Shown: positions 53,108 to 53,255 of the stretch, one piece after another
Layout of the letters: each line of letters starts with the position of its first letter
How positions within the stretch are numbered: the first letter of the stretch is position 1
DNA from: Thermoguttaceae bacterium
GTDB taxonomy: Bacteria > Planctomycetota > Planctomycetia > Pirellulales > Thermoguttaceae
Direction of reading: 5' to 3'
Length of the DNA: 53,255 nucleotides
Assembly (NCBI GenBank): GCA_017434455.1
Contig: JAFRFG010000024.1
Coordinates: 1-53,255 of the forward strand
The notes under the pieces: generated by a model
What the model was told of the DNA's origin: nothing
Databases searched by the model: none
The model's input: the letters and a program-made list of their open reading frames with translations, nothing else
Made by a program: the position numbers and the translations under genes

Positions 53108-53255
53108 ATGCGAAAATTGAGTCTGACCTCTGTGCGGCTGGTCGTCGGCCTATTCCTGTTCCTGGGGCTCCTGGTGCTGTGTTCTCCCGGCCGCCTATCG
53201 GCTCAGAACAACAATAACAACAATAACAACAACCGAAAAACAACCCAAAAACAAC
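53108..53255 (+). CDS. Exported Asn-rich protein, N-terminal part only
   Basis: ATG 53108 has GAGGAG about 6 bases before it. The visible 49 codons begin MRKLSLTSVRLVVGLFLFLG and give a Sec signal peptide with probable cleavage after SAQ or RLSA, then nine asparagines and a polar Arg/Lys/Thr/Gln stretch. The frame is open at the window end, so neither length nor function can be told. The Asn run is encoded by AAC/AAT triplets and may be prone to slippage. Confidence 0.65.
   Translation, partial: MRKLSLTSVRLVVGLFLFLGLLVLCSPGRLSAQNNNNNNNNNRKTTQKQ

Overview
The window comes from a high-GC bacterial chromosome, most likely a planctomycete (Planctomycetota, Pirellulales-like). The grounds are a large secreted protease with an N-terminal planctomycete-type LEPR-XLL sorting-like motif, many secreted polysaccharide-active enzymes, Tat-exported Gfo/Idh/MocA proteins, a DUF1570-like secreted gluzincin, and long C/G-run intergenic repeats. 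The taxonomic assignment is an inference from gene content; there is no rRNA here. No transposase, integrase or prophage gene is seen.

Layout. (1) 1-13.6 kb: a secreted zinc metalloprotease on +, then a minus-strand locus reading GH127-like enzyme, four tandem Tat-signal Gfo/Idh/MocA paralogues, a terminator, and a GH78 alpha-L-rhamnosidase; together this looks like a locus for arabinose- and rhamnose-containing glycans. (2) 13.8-18.6 kb: a plus-strand three-gene operon behind a good sigma70-type promoter: a DUF6057-like membrane protein, a CxxCH-bearing beta-propeller lipoprotein, and a rhamnosidase-like protein that has lost its catalytic barrel. (3) 18.6-28.5 kb: a repeat-rich intergenic region, a secreted beta-lactamase-fold hydrolase, a YhaN/YhaO-like (SbcCD-related) pair whose phosphoesterase partner has degenerate metal-binding motifs, and a membrane-anchored protein with a PAEPQEL repeat tail. 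(4) 28.5-31.5 kb: an AT-rich island holding one fused MmeI-like restriction-modification enzyme, next to tRNA-Arg(TCG). (5) 31.9-37 kb: an M16 peptidase, a small membrane protein, a secreted TIM-barrel-like protein flanked by inverted REP-like elements, and two C/G-run repeats. (6) 37.1-53.3 kb: mostly housekeeping genes: aroK, a DUF1570-like peptidase, an LptF/LptG permease, epmB divergent from efp, a DRE-TIM aldolase, hisS-ispH-hisA-SBF transporter, rarA, rbsK, pyrB-pyrC, and the start of an Asn-rich exported protein.

How the parts fit. The epmB/efp pair is a translation-factor modification module (EF-P with Lys34 retained). pyrB-pyrC form a pyrimidine synthesis pair. hisS is followed at once by ispH, with hisA and a transporter close behind. 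The accessory half is dominated by export signals (Sec, Tat, lipobox) and carbohydrate domains. The less explained items are the catalytic-domain-less GH78 protein in the heme-lipoprotein operon, the degenerate YhaO, the phased repeats between epmB and efp, the paired 52-bp palindromes at 18.7 kb, and three dispersed intergenic repeat families.
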